Source: Dehalococcoidia bacterium (GTDB taxonomy: Bacteria > Chloroflexota > Dehalococcoidia > Lucifugimonadales > Lucifugimonadaceae). Taken from it: DNA of 64,000 bases. Position 1 is the first letter of the stretch. Every line of letters starts with the position of its first letter. This document shows positions 18,633 to 26,762 of this stretch, in pieces. The notes below the pieces were generated by a model, which did not search any database, had not been told where the DNA came from, and was given only the letters and a program-made list of their open reading frames with translations. The position numbers and the translations under genes are program-made. The stretch is taken from NCBI GenBank assembly GCA_022819585.1, contig JAJEGY010000019.1, forward strand, positions 62,001-126,000. Reading direction: 5' to 3'.

Positions 18633-19862
18633 ATGCCCGAAACCATCCAATGCGACCTCCTCATCTCCGGCGGCCTGCTACTCAACACCGATACCGCAGA
18701 ACTCAGTCCCGGTAGCGTCGCCATCAAAGGCGACACCATCATCGCCATTGAAGACGTCCCGTCGAACTACGTCCCTCTTCGACGCATCGACGCCTCTGGC
18801 CTGATCGTCACACCCGGCATCATCGACATCCACACCCACGTTGCTGGGAGCATCCGACGCCCTTCTCCCTATGTCGAGGACATGATGCAAGACGCCGACA
18901 CCGCAGGCGTCCACTCCGGCGTCACGACCGTCGTCGATGCCGGTTCATGCGGTATCACCAACATCGGCGGGCTCGTCAACCACATCATCCCAAACGCCAA
19001 AACGCGCGTTCTCGCTCTCCTAAACGTCGGCTCCCCAGGAGTCAACCGAATTCCCGAGGTAACCTCCGCTCTCGACATCGAACACGACGCCGCAGTTGCC
19101 GCCATACAGTCCCGTAAAGACGTCATCATCGGCGTCAAAGCTCGGATGGTCTCACCTGGCATCGCTGAACTCGGCTTCGATCTCCCCAAAGCCGCCAAAT
19201 CCATCGCTACCGAAGCCGGTGTCCGCTTGATGGTCCACATGGGAGACACCACTGGCCAATCCGACCAAGCCCTAAACGCCGCGCCCAGAATCCTCGCCGA
19301 ACTCCTTGAAGAGGGCGACATCGTCACCCACTCTTTCACAGCCGCTAGGGGAGGATTGATAGCCGATGACAAAACTCTCCTCCCAGAAGCTATCGATGCT
19401 CAGAAACGCGGTGTCAAATTCGACATCGGTGTAGGCGGGCGAAACTTCTCGTTCGATGCAGCCAAACGAGTCCTCGACGGCGGCCTCATCCCAGACACCA
19501 TCAGTTCCGACGTAACCCTCACAAGTCGATACGCCGGAACTGCCTTCTCGCAGATGGACAGCATCGGCAAAGTCATTTCCCTAGGTTTCGCCCTCGAAGA
19601 CGCCTTGGTCATGTCCTGTCGCAAACCTGCTGCCGTCCTCGGTCCCGAAATCGAGAGGTCGCTAGGCTGCATGGCACCCGGAACCCATGCCGACCTGACA
19701 CTCCTCAGAGTCCACGAAGGAGCATTCCTATTCATCGACGGCGACAATAACATCAACCATGGTCCATACGCCCTAGAACCCGTATCATGCATCCGAGCCG
19801 GGCAAGTAATGCCCATCGACTACGGACCTAGACCAAAAGGATGGCTACCCGAATCTCTCTGA
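18633..19862 (+). CDS. Amidohydrolase/deacetylase-family metallohydrolase
   Basis: 409 residues of the dihydroorotase-like amidohydrolase superfamily (COG3964 branch). Metal ligands are visible in order: IIDIHTHVAGS (H-x-H), VIGVKARMV (the likely carboxylated Lys), LMVHMGDTT (His), VTHSFTA (His) and SSDVTLTSRY (Asp). The flanking beta-sandwich strands are GGLLLNTDTAELSPGSVAIKGD and APGTHADLTLL. A GGGGG ribosome site precedes the ATG. The next gene, a D-cysteine desulfhydrase-like enzyme, follows by 19 bp; the amidohydrolase could release an amino acid for it, but neither substrate is known. Confidence 0.9.
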   Translation: MPETIQCDLLISGGLLLNTDTAELSPGSVAIKGDTIIAIEDVPSNYVPLRRIDASGLIVTPGIIDIHTHVAGSIRRPSPYVEDMMQDADTAGVHSGVTTVVDAGSCGITNIGGLVNHIIPNAKTRVLALLNVGSPGVNRIPEVTSALDIEHDAAVAAIQSRKDVIIGVKARMVSPGIAELGFDLPKAAKSIATEAGVRLMVHMGDTTGQSDQALNAAPRILAELLEEGDIVTHSFTAARGGLIADDKTLLPEAIDAQKRGVKFDIGVGGRNFSFDAAKRVLDGGLIPDTISSDVTLTSRYAGTAFSQMDSIGKVISLGFALEDALVMSCRKPAAVLGPEIERSLGCMAPGTHADLTLLRVHEGAFLFIDGDNNINHGPYALEPVSCIRAGQVMPIDYGPRPKGWLPESL

Positions 19863-19881
19863 TCGCAACCCAAGATTCATC

Positions 19882-20928
19882 ATGAACAACCAACAAATCC
19901 TCGATCAAATCGCCGAACTCCCCCGCATCAAACTCGCGCGCCTCTGCACTCCCTTCGAAGAGACCCCAAACCTACGCGCCGCAATCGCAGAATCCATGGA
20001 CGCCGACATCGACGCCGTTCCACGTATCTTCTTCAAACGAGACGACGCAACGGGCTTCGCGTTCGGAGGCAACAAAGCCCGGCACATGGAGTTCCTCTTC
20101 GCACATCTCATCGAACGAGGATTCGACACCATCGTAAACATCAATCACTACCACTCGAATCAGGCCCGCTTCGTTGCCGCAGCATCCGCCAAAACCGGCC
20201 TTAAGTGCCACATGGTCGCCGTTGACATGATTGATGCTCCAGTCGTCGGAAACCTCCTCATCGGGCATCTCACAGGAGCAGAAATCCACCGCGTGCCGTC
20301 TGAATACTCCCGATCAGTAGCCGAGAAACTTGTCGAAGATGAAAACGATGCTGGCCGAAACGCTACCATCCTCTCCGACAACGACTTCTCTGACATCGCC
20401 GGAATGATCGGATTCCTAGAAACCGGCATCGAATTAGACGCACAGACTCAAGACGCCTCTCTTGGAGACGTCCCCCTAAGAATGTGGGGACTCGTCGGAC
20501 GTTCAGTAGCCGGTGTTCGTCTCTACGCCCGAAACACCGGCAAACCATGGGACGCTTCTGCCACCGCATATTCGCACACCCAGCCCGACAGCTACGAAGC
20601 GATCTATATCGATCGCTCAACTCGCGTCGCCGAACTCCTACACCTGGACACTCCCCTTGCCCCCAGCGATCTCGACACTATCACCGGCTACCAAGGCTCC
20701 GACTACGGCGTCCCACACGAAGGCGTCTTCGAAGCGATACACATGGTAGCCAAATCCGAAGGCATCATCCTAGATCCCAACTACACAGGAAAATCGATGT
20801 CTGCTCTAATCGGAGAAATCCGAGCCAGGAACCTCGATCCCGAAACTCCAGTCGTCTTCATTCACTCCGGCGGTCTGCCCCAAACCTTCGCCTTCGCCCA
20901 GGACCTATGGGACTGGCAACCTAACTAG
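19882..20928 (+). CDS. PLP enzyme, D-cysteine desulfhydrase/ACC deaminase family
   Basis: 348 residues, fold type II PLP enzyme (COG2515). It opens with IAELPRIKLARLCTPFEE and carries the PLP Lys in FAFGGNKARHMEFLFAHL, the family signature. The strand NINHYHSNQARFVAAASAKTGLKCHMV matches the substrate/PLP-stacking region. VFIHSGGLPQTFAF near the end holds the substrate-carboxylate loop. These enzymes deaminate D-cysteine, D-serine or 1-aminocyclopropane-1-carboxylate. Likely an operon with the amidohydrolase 19 bp upstream. The 74 bp after it hold no feature I can recognise, and the strand composition changes there. Confidence 0.9.
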   Translation: MNNQQILDQIAELPRIKLARLCTPFEETPNLRAAIAESMDADIDAVPRIFFKRDDATGFAFGGNKARHMEFLFAHLIERGFDTIVNINHYHSNQARFVAAASAKTGLKCHMVAVDMIDAPVVGNLLIGHLTGAEIHRVPSEYSRSVAEKLVEDENDAGRNATILSDNDFSDIAGMIGFLETGIELDAQTQDASLGDVPLRMWGLVGRSVAGVRLYARNTGKPWDASATAYSHTQPDSYEAIYIDRSTRVAELLHLDTPLAPSDLDTITGYQGSDYGVPHEGVFEAIHMVAKSEGIILDPNYTGKSMSALIGEIRARNLDPETPVVFIHSGGLPQTFAFAQDLWDWQPN

Positions 20929-21002
20929 ACTCCAATCTCAGCACGATGTCCGCTCCCTTATGGCAGGCGCTTCTGGCAAATCTCGCGAGAGTAGGGGTTG
21001 GA

Positions 21003-21707
21003 TCAGCCTAGCGGGACGTCGCAGGGGTGATAGGTAGGATCGATGGGGCGAATTCTGGAGAATGTGAGTGCGTTGTAAGGCTTGGTGCAGATGTGACCGT
21101 TGAGTTGGGCATCAACGGAACTCTCAGTGGAGCCGTGAGCGTGCGCGTGTCGGGTCCTACGCCGGGAAGCAAGGAGGCCGACGTATCTGTCAAGCGAGAA
21201 GTCGCATAGATGAAGGGGTGCAGCAGGTCCGCTCATGAGACGGCGGTTGATGTCGACCACTGCTCGTTCTTCCTCTTTGGCTCCGATGCGTCGCATCATG
21301 CCGGTGATGTCGCCAAGACGGTTAGAAACGAAGAGCCAGTCGAGATCGGATTTTGTGAAGTGAAATGCTTGGTTGCGACCGTCGGTGATGCGGTCAAGGA
21401 GATTAATAACGGTCGCTTGGTTTCCGTCAATGAGGTTGTCGAAAATCAGGAACCAGTTTTTGGCTACGAGGCGTTTGAAGTCGGCGATATCGATGGCAGA
21501 GGTTACGCAACGATCGTTTTTGGAGAGCTGCTGCCAGTATCGGTCTCTATGGAGATTTTCAAGATCGTGGTAGATCTGGTTTTCGACAGGGAGGGTGACG
21601 TGATTGGATTTATCGATGGCACCAACGATGAACTCCCGCATCGTGTCGATGTAAATGTCGATGCCCATGCGCAGTGCGTCTCGGTGAGGTCGTTCGATGA
21701 TCGGCAT
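21003..21707 (-). CDS. HEPN-domain-like protein (Swt1-type) with an odd C-terminus
   Basis: 234 residues. Residues about 70-120 resemble a Swt1-type HEPN domain: SAIDIADFKRLVAKNWFLIF, then RITDGRNQAFHF, which supplies an R-x4-H motif (Arg111, His116) as in HEPN ribonucleases. Such domains occur in toxin-antitoxin and defence proteins, here without a recognisable partner. From about residue 165 the sequence turns into a basic, His/Arg-rich tail of low likelihood (LLASRRRTRHAHAHGSTE); the overlapping minus frame also has a plausible reading (MTDTSASLLPGVG), so a frameshift near 21.2 kb is possible. Moderate support for the N-terminal domain, low for the tail. Confidence 0.6.
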   Translation of the reverse strand: MPIIERPHRDALRMGIDIYIDTMREFIVGAIDKSNHVTLPVENQIYHDLENLHRDRYWQQLSKNDRCVTSAIDIADFKRLVAKNWFLIFDNLIDGNQATVINLLDRITDGRNQAFHFTKSDLDWLFVSNRLGDITGMMRRIGAKEEERAVVDINRRLMSGPAAPLHLCDFSLDRYVGLLASRRRTRHAHAHGSTESSVDAQLNGHICTKPYNALTFSRIRPIDPTYHPCDVPLG

Positions 21708-21826
21708 GGGCCCTCCTCCGGAAAACGACGATTACATTATGGGAGGGAATATACACGAGTCTCTGACGTTCGGCAAGGTGCCGAACACGACCGCCGACTC
21801 ACCGGATAATTCTGCTTTCATGTCGC

Positions 21827-22279
21827 CTATGCGAACTTCTCGGCTGATGTAGCGAGATCTTTGACGACTGTATGTGCTCTTTTTGGTAGGCGTCGCTCAA
21901 GGATTTTTGAGATGATTCCGGCGAAGATTCCGCCTTTGGGGTGGATCTCGGCGCTCATCGTCAGGCGAGTCGTTTTGGCATCAACCTCTTCAAGGTGGAA
22001 AGTGGTCATGGATTCCTTGATCGGGCCGCCCCCGGCACCGGAAACTGATATGACGATACTTTCCCCCTGCTTGATGTCGGTAATGGTCTCGTCGGCGGAT
22101 CCGGCCGGAGCCAATTCACAGTGTCTGGTGGCACCGATTTCGAAATCTTCTTCGCTAGTAGAGTGGCTGGACTTTACGGTGTCGGTGTAATTGGCGATGT
22201 TCGGGAAGTCGGATAGCACCTTCCAGACGGCTTCCTTTGGAGCGTTAGCTGTGACGGTGGCTTCGACGTTTGCAGGCAT
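21827..22279 (-). CDS. SRPBCC-family (START-like) protein
   Basis: 150 residues with the polyketide cyclase/SRPBCC fold: VEATVTANAPKEAVWKVLSDFPNIANYTDTV at the start, IGATRHCELAP, TTFHLEEVDAKTTRLTMS and a final long helix (LERRLPKRAHTVVKDLATSAEKF). These proteins bind hydrophobic ligands or act as cyclases or Hsp90 co-chaperones; no catalytic residues can be named. It is divergent from the TetR gene across a 103 bp region with two operator-like dyads, so it is the likely target of that regulator. Confidence 0.88.
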   Translation of the reverse strand: MPANVEATVTANAPKEAVWKVLSDFPNIANYTDTVKSSHSTSEEDFEIGATRHCELAPAGSADETITDIKQGESIVISVSGAGGGPIKESMTTFHLEEVDAKTTRLTMSAEIHPKGGIFAGIISKILERRLPKRAHTVVKDLATSAEKFA

Positions 22280-22306
22280 GTTGTGTGCTTCCTCTGGCTA
22301 TGTTGT

Positions 22307-22350
22307 TTACCAATCGGTAAAATTATGTATTATTCATTACCGATCTGTCA
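22307..22350. promoter_or_regulatory. TetR-type operator pair in the divergent intergenic region
   Basis: TTACCAATCGGTAA at 22307-22320 is a near-perfect 14-base palindrome, and TTACCGATCTGTCA at 22337-22350 is a second, weaker site on the same face, 30 bases centre to centre. Between them lies an A/T-rich stretch (AAAATTATGTATTATTC) that can supply -10 elements on both strands. The sites sit 33 bases before the TetR ATG, as expected for an autoregulated divergent pair. Confidence 0.6.
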
Positions 22351-22382
22351 AGAATGGATTGGTCTGATGGTACGATGCAGTC

Positions 22383-22979
22383 ATGGCGAGACCGAGAGAG
22401 TTCGATACGAAAGAGGCGATCGCGAGTATCTGCGATCAGTTCTGGTCGGATGGATACGAGGCGACTGGTATCGCGGACCTGGAGTCTGCAACTGGTTTAG
22501 CGCGTGCGAGGTTGTATTCGGCGTTCGGCTCGAAGCAGGGAATGCTGTACGAGGCGATCGACTTTTATCTTGAGAGCCGGATTAATGTGATCTTCAGTCG
22601 TGTTGACGACGGAGGAATAGCTGGGGTGGCCAACTTCTTCCGAACGTTCGCGCAGATTGTGGCCGAGCATCCAGAACGTGCAGAGATGGGATGCTTGGTA
22701 GTGAATTCGATGATCGAATTTGGTCGTTCCGAGCCGGAATTGGTTGAACGTGCAGATAGATACCGGGAGCGGGTGCGAGGTGCGTTCCGCAGCGCGTTGG
22801 AGCGGGATGCTGCGGAGGGCAGATTAGCGGGAAACGTGGAGAGTTTGGCAGATTTGGCGTACGTGATGCTGATGGGTCTTTACGTCACGGTTAAGGGAGG
22901 AGCGCCTCTGGAGGAGATCAATCGTCTGTGTGGGATTGCGATCGAGGTTGTGGAGTCTTGGCAGGTAGAGGCGAGATAG
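22383..22979 (+). CDS. TetR/AcrR-family transcriptional regulator
   Basis: 198 residues. The N-terminal helix-turn-helix is clear: MARPREFDTKEAIASICDQFWSDGYEATGIADLESATGLARARLYSAFGSKQGMLYEA in order shows helix 1, the T/A-x-I-x-D-L-x-x-A-T-G turn and the YxxFGSKxxL recognition region. The C-terminal all-helical domain (about residues 75-198) would bind an inducer and dimerise; it has one GCLVVNSMIEF segment common in the TetR_C_16/AcrR-type branch. It likely represses itself and the divergent SRPBCC gene through TTACCgATcGGTAA-like sites. Inducer unknown. Confidence 0.92.
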   Translation: MARPREFDTKEAIASICDQFWSDGYEATGIADLESATGLARARLYSAFGSKQGMLYEAIDFYLESRINVIFSRVDDGGIAGVANFFRTFAQIVAEHPERAEMGCLVVNSMIEFGRSEPELVERADRYRERVRGAFRSALERDAAEGRLAGNVESLADLAYVMLMGLYVTVKGGAPLEEINRLCGIAIEVVESWQVEAR

Positions 22980-23077
22980 AGCGCTGCTGTCGCGCGTCAT
23001 TCCAGGTTCTGTGGCAGTTGGCGACATGACGGGTTAATGTTGCAGGTCTTTATGGAATCAAAGGAAGGCGGAGACAA

Positions 23078-23503
23078 ATGAGATCGACTCTGTCGGGGTT
23101 CATTCCCCGTATAGCGCTTGCGGCCGCGATTGCCCTGGCCGTGGCAGCCTGCGCTAGCAATGATAATGATGAGGAGCAGAGGGCTGCGGAGACGGCAACG
23201 CCTGTCCCCCAACTCGACATACCTGTGCCCACTGCCAACGAAACCGTCCCCGGAGGGATAGAGACTGCGGCACGGCAACTTCTGGCGGACGATCTGGAAG
23301 TGGACGAGGGGGATTTCAGGCTCGATAGCTCCGAGGGGAAGGGGTGGTCCGACGCCAGCCTGGGATGTCCGCAAGAGGGTATGGCCTACGCCCAGGTCAT
23401 CACTCCGGGCTACAAGCTGGTCTTCGACCTCGCGGGTAAGTCATACGCGGTACATACCAACTCCGACGGCTCCCATATGGTGATCTGCGGAGACGGACAG
23501 TAG
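23078..23503 (+). CDS. Small lipoprotein with a conserved C-terminal domain of unknown function
   Basis: 141 residues. The signal peptide ends in a lipobox-like VAACAS (Cys about residue 25). A short acidic/Thr-Pro spacer precedes a compact domain with KGWSDASLGCPQEGMAYAQVITPGYKLVFDLAGKSYAVHTN and a final VICGDGQ. This W-x-D-x-S-L-G-C-P...ITPGY pattern recurs in uncharacterised bacterial proteins; the two Cys (CP and VIC) could form a disulfide. It lies alone between the TetR gene and the tRNA remnant. A good AAGGAAGGCGGAG ribosome site precedes the ATG. Function unknown. Confidence 0.8.
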   Translation: MRSTLSGFIPRIALAAAIALAVAACASNDNDEEQRAAETATPVPQLDIPVPTANETVPGGIETAARQLLADDLEVDEGDFRLDSSEGKGWSDASLGCPQEGMAYAQVITPGYKLVFDLAGKSYAVHTNSDGSHMVICGDGQ

Positions 23504-23630
23504 CGCATAGGAAACGAAACACAACGGGACTATCCAGCTAACGAGACCTGGGGCCTTTGCGCCTTCTTGCAGACATTGGCTCAAGTCCTCCGAGCCGCAT
23601 CTCGAAGATGGTTCTGTCTACTGTAGATGT

Positions 23631-23699
23631 TGGTGGGCGGTGGAGGATTCGAACCTCCGACTTCTTGCTTGTAAGGCAAGCGCTCTGGGCTAACCGCCC
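23631..23699 (-). pseudogene. tRNA-Val(TAC) copy lacking the D-arm
   Basis: The 69 bases keep a fully paired acceptor stem (GGGCGGT with ACCGCCC), anticodon arm CTTGC-CTTACAA-GCAAG (anticodon TAC), variable region and T-arm GGAGG-TTCGAAT-CCTCC, and an encoded CCA. Compared with the intact gene at 25290-25366 it is identical except for an 8-base gap (TCAGAGGC) that removes the D-stem side and loop. Without a D-arm it is unlikely to be a normal bacterial tRNA, so it is called a pseudogene. Its 5' flank matches the tRNA-Val(CAC) locus, not the TAC one. Confidence 0.8.
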
Positions 23700-23800
23700 G
23701 TCAACGGATTTCTCGGTGCCTATCGCGACACTCTGGGCTTCTCTCGTTAACGGGAGGGATGGCGAAGCCAAAGAGGGGTGCCACTTAAGGAAGTTTGGTG
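23689..23800 (-). repeat. tRNA-linked dispersed repeat, copy B
   Basis: Read on the minus strand, from CACCAAACTTCCTTAAGTGG through TTTGGCTTCGCCAT, CCCGTTAACGAG and CCGTTGACGGGCGGTTAGC, this stretch aligns with 36347-36456 on the plus strand over about 110 bases at roughly 85% identity, with one 2-base gap. The copy runs from the last codons of nhaA to the start of the D-arm-less tRNA-Val. It includes a TGGC-TTC-GCCA hairpin and a GTTAAC palindrome. Confidence 0.85.
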
Positions 23801-25182
23801 CCGCCGACAAACCGCAACATGAAGTAACCCACGATTCCAGCTATCAAAGACGCTCCAAATATCCCGATCTTCGCCTCGTCCACCAGCTGCGGGTCATCGA
23901 AGGCGATTCCGGAAACAAAGATCGAGACCGTAAACCCGATACCGGCGAGGAAACCTACGCTCAGGACGTGCCACAATGTGACCGAGGTTGGTAGTTGTCC
24001 AACACCGAGTCGCACAGCCAACCAGGTTAAGCCGAAGATCCCGATCGGATTGCCCAGGAGTAGCGCCATCGCTACCCCCAACGTGACGGAGCTCGCAACA
24101 GATTCGGACAAAGTGTCCATGGTGAAAACGATACCTGCGTTGGCAAGAGCGAAAATCGGAAGCACCACGAAGCTGACCCAAGGGTGAACGATCGATGAGA
24201 TGCGTTCCATCGGCCCCTCGGTACCGCTGCTGAGTTTCTCGACCTGCTCTATGATCGTCTCTGCCTTGTCCTCGTCACCGTACGCCTTTGCCAATTTGTA
24301 ATCGTGGAGAAGATTCTCGACTGCGGCGGCGTAGTCCTTGCTTTGAATGTCGGGGCGTGAAGGCACGATTGCGGCCACCAAAACGCCGGTAAGCGTCGCA
24401 TGAACACCGGATTCCAGGAATAACAGCCACAGCAATACGCACATGATCAAGTAGAAACCCAACGATCGGATCCCGACGCGTACGCAAAGTGCGATTGCGG
24501 CGAAAACGGCGATGCCTAGGCCTAGTTCAAGCCAATGGATCGAATCGGTGTAAAACACAGCGATGACGGTGATAGCGCCTACGTCATCAACCACAGCGAG
24601 CCCGAGGAGGAAGACTCTGAGTTCGGTCGGTATTCGTTTGCCCAACAGTGCCAATACACCGAGCGCAAACGCGATGTCGGTGGCCATCGGGATTCCCCAG
24701 CCGACGGCGGTTTCATCCAATCCATTGAAAAGCAGGTAGACCGCTGCAGGCATCGCCATTCCGCCAACGGCGGCAATCGCTGGTAACGCCGCCTTCCTAA
24801 CCGTCGACAACTCCCCGTGGAGCAGTTCGCGCTTTATCTCAAGACCAACGACAAAAAAGAAGACCGCCATCAGCCCATCATTGACGAGATGCCGAAGATC
24901 TTTTGAGATGGCGAAAATGTGGATGTCAAACGAAACATCGATATGCCAGAAATTGAAATACGACTCCGACCACGGAGAATTTACCCAAGCCATGGCAAAA
25001 GCAGCAGCTCCCAGCAGGAAGATTGCACCGACTTCTTCCGTGTGAATGAACGACTGTATCGGCGCGCGAATAGCCCTGACGATATAGGCCGGTTGCTTGA
25101 TGGCTTCAGTGATGTTTTCCGGTTTATCTTTCACGCAAGACGTTTCGAAGTATTGGAGCCGGAGGAAAAGCGGAGCCTGCAA
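23785..25182 (-). CDS. nhaA: Na+/H+ antiporter NhaA
   Basis: 465 residues, longer than E. coli NhaA. About 12 hydrophobic helices follow a polar head, with the family's VFFFVVGLEIKRELLHGEL, PMATDIAFALGVLALLG and the Na+-binding Asp pair in LGLAVVDDVGAITVIAVFY. A cytoplasmic insertion (about residues 275-320, RPDIQSKDYAAAVENLLHDYKLAKAY) separates the two halves, as in many non-enteric NhaA. It exports Na+ in exchange for protons, fitting a marine or saline habitat. The last four codons and the TAA stop (ending GGTKLP) lie inside the tRNA-linked repeat, so the C-terminus appears rebuilt by recombination. The start is uncertain among in-frame codons near 25182. Confidence 0.95.
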   Translation of the reverse strand: MQAPLFLRLQYFETSCVKDKPENITEAIKQPAYIVRAIRAPIQSFIHTEEVGAIFLLGAAAFAMAWVNSPWSESYFNFWHIDVSFDIHIFAISKDLRHLVNDGLMAVFFFVVGLEIKRELLHGELSTVRKAALPAIAAVGGMAMPAAVYLLFNGLDETAVGWGIPMATDIAFALGVLALLGKRIPTELRVFLLGLAVVDDVGAITVIAVFYTDSIHWLELGLGIAVFAAIALCVRVGIRSLGFYLIMCVLLWLLFLESGVHATLTGVLVAAIVPSRPDIQSKDYAAAVENLLHDYKLAKAYGDEDKAETIIEQVEKLSSGTEGPMERISSIVHPWVSFVVLPIFALANAGIVFTMDTLSESVASSVTLGVAMALLLGNPIGIFGLTWLAVRLGVGQLPTSVTLWHVLSVGFLAGIGFTVSIFVSGIAFDDPQLVDEAKIGIFGASLIAGIVGYFMLRFVGGTKLP

Positions 25183-25289
25183 CTCTCAGGGGATAAATCG
25201 CACAAGTTTCGACTGCCAGTATCGACCTCTGATCGGGCAAAAATTTGGCAGAACGTAATAGCCGATTCGCGTCTTAAGGATAATGGTAA

Positions 25290-25366
25290 TGGTGGGCGGT
25301 GGAGGATTCGAACCTCCGACTTCTTGCTTGTAAGGCAAGCGCTCTGGGCCTCTGAGCTAACCGCCC
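25290..25366 (-). tRNA. tRNA-Val(TAC)
   Basis: Intact cloverleaf of 77 bases with encoded CCA: acceptor GGGCGGT/ACCGCCC, D-arm GCTC-AGAGGCCCA-GAGC, anticodon arm CTTGC-CTTACAA-GCAAG (anticodon TAC), T-arm GGAGG-TTCGAAT-CCTCC. The D-loop is unusual (AGAGGCCCA), though it retains adjacent Gs. Frames translated through it mimic proteins and should not be annotated. Confidence 0.92.
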
Positions 25367-25456
25367 GATGAGTCGGATTTTATCAGGCTGGGTTAAGCAG
25401 AAGGTTCGTAGTACTTGGCGTGTACACTCTGGTACAAGGTGAAGTTCAAGCATTAA

Positions 25457-25750
25457 GTGACGGATGAGTTTTCGATAATGACTACTGCTACGCACACTCA
25501 CGAGGAACTGGCGACCAAGAAGGACGTTGATGAACGCTTTGATCGGCTTGAGGAACGGTTGGCAGAATCTGACTACAAACACACTCAGAACTACGCGCAG
25601 CTCAGCAATTCCTTTGTATCGATGCTGAATGTGATGACGAGTCTGACTGAGCGAGTGGGGAAGCTGGAGGAGAATCAGCGGGTCATGATCGAGATCTTGG
25701 AGCGGATCGAGAAGTCGACGAGCCGTGGTATGGGTTTCAACGCGCCTTAA
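25457..25750 (+). CDS. Small coiled-coil protein
   Basis: 97 residues from ATG at 25457, or 90 from the second ATG at 25478. The centre (KKDVDERFDRLEERLAESDYKHTQ and SLTERVGKLEENQRVMIEILERIEKST) shows clear heptads, so a two- or three-stranded coiled coil is likely. It starts with a THEELATKKDVDERFD-like head, a pattern common in small proteins tied to mobile or phage-like modules (DUF1640-type), but no such module is nearby. No signal peptide or membrane helix. Function unknown; the 13 bp to the convergent ctaG suggests a genuine short gene. Confidence 0.6.
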   Translation: MTDEFSIMTTATHTHEELATKKDVDERFDRLEERLAESDYKHTQNYAQLSNSFVSMLNVMTSLTERVGKLEENQRVMIEILERIEKSTSRGMGFNAP

Positions 25751-25763
25751 GGGCAACGCGGCG

Positions 25764-26690
25764 TCAGTCGCGATCCTTTTCGTTCAACTCCCGAATGCGA
25801 CGACGCGTCGCTTCCATCTCACTCCGCGTCAGTCTGTAGGCACGGTTTTTGCGGTCTTCACGAGAGAACCAGCGCAGGAAGAGCGTCGTGAGCGTCGCAA
25901 GGTAGACGATGTTGCCGGGGATCCACATCAGAAGACCGCCAATGCGTTGATCTTCGGTGGGAGTGAGAGTGAAGTGGTGGGGAGTGTCGAGATAGGGAGT
26001 GTAGATGACGGAGTTTGAGAGTGTGATGATTGCAGCGAGGACGGCAGTGGGAGTGACGACGAGGATGAGGTAGATAATGCGTTGGGGATCGGACAGCGGA
26101 GATCGGACGGGGGGAGGTCCGATGATCGGCCACCAGAAAAGGATGGCGGTAGCAAGCATCGAGAGGTGCATCCCTAGGTGTGCGAGTTCGTTGTTAATTG
26201 CCAGCGAGTAGGCTTCAGGCACGTGCCAACCCCATAACGTCAGAACGAAAGCAGGCAGGGCGAATCTCGGGTTCGTTAGGAAGGCGTTGATGCGTCGTAT
26301 CCAACCTCGTTCGGCGAGGGATGGCCCGAGGCCGATACGGACCGTTTCAGGCATCGCCCACAGGTATGCAGCCATGGGTGAAGCGGCTAGGAGAAGCACG
26401 GCGGCGACCATGGCGATGAGGATGTGCTGCGTCATGTGGGCGAAGAACATCTCGTCGGAGAATGCCTCTGGAGGTCCGGCCACGGCGAAGAAGAGAACAG
26501 CGTATCCGCAAATGGCGTAGACCATCTTGCGGATAGGTATCGCTTGCCATCCGGAGCGGATCTGGAGGCGGAGCATACCTATAAGGTAGGTGACGGCTAG
26601 GAAAACTACGATGATGAACTGGGAGCCCGAGAAGGACCAAGCCGAGATGAAATCGCTGAACGAGGATGCGATTTCGGTTGGAGGGTTCAA
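25764..26690 (-). CDS. ctaG: Cytochrome c oxidase assembly protein, CtaG (caa3 type)
   Basis: 308 residues with about seven membrane helices. The family's hallmark FFAHMTQHILIAMVAAVLLLAASP and the GWHVPEAYSLAINNELAHLGMHL region are present, as are the SNSVIYTPYLDTPHHFTLTPTEDQRIGGLLMWIPGN stretch and the basic C-terminal tail. It is the caa3_CtaG family, required for copper delivery or assembly of caa3 oxidases. It is the last gene of the ctaCDEFG operon, 72 bp after the subunit IV gene. The several His are likely metal ligands. Confidence 0.92.
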   Translation of the reverse strand: MNPPTEIASSFSDFISAWSFSGSQFIIVVFLAVTYLIGMLRLQIRSGWQAIPIRKMVYAICGYAVLFFAVAGPPEAFSDEMFFAHMTQHILIAMVAAVLLLAASPMAAYLWAMPETVRIGLGPSLAERGWIRRINAFLTNPRFALPAFVLTLWGWHVPEAYSLAINNELAHLGMHLSMLATAILFWWPIIGPPPVRSPLSDPQRIIYLILVVTPTAVLAAIITLSNSVIYTPYLDTPHHFTLTPTEDQRIGGLLMWIPGNIVYLATLTTLFLRWFSREDRKNRAYRLTRSEMEATRRRIRELNEKDRD

Positions 26691-26762
26691 TGGTTGGGGC
26701 CTTTCATGCGTCGCTTCGTCATCACAGTTTGCGACGGCCCCGTTCGCTCAAACCGCTTGGCG

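Noticed and set aside
20900-21050. Replication origin at the composition change
   Set aside because: No dnaA gene or DnaA-box cluster was seen, and the skew flips back only 15 kb later, which favours an inverted or joined segment.
23557-23994. Plus-strand frames with GGRWRIRTSDFLLVRQAL-like text here and at 24919-25371
   Set aside because: They are antisense translations of the tRNA-Val sequences, a known source of false proteins.
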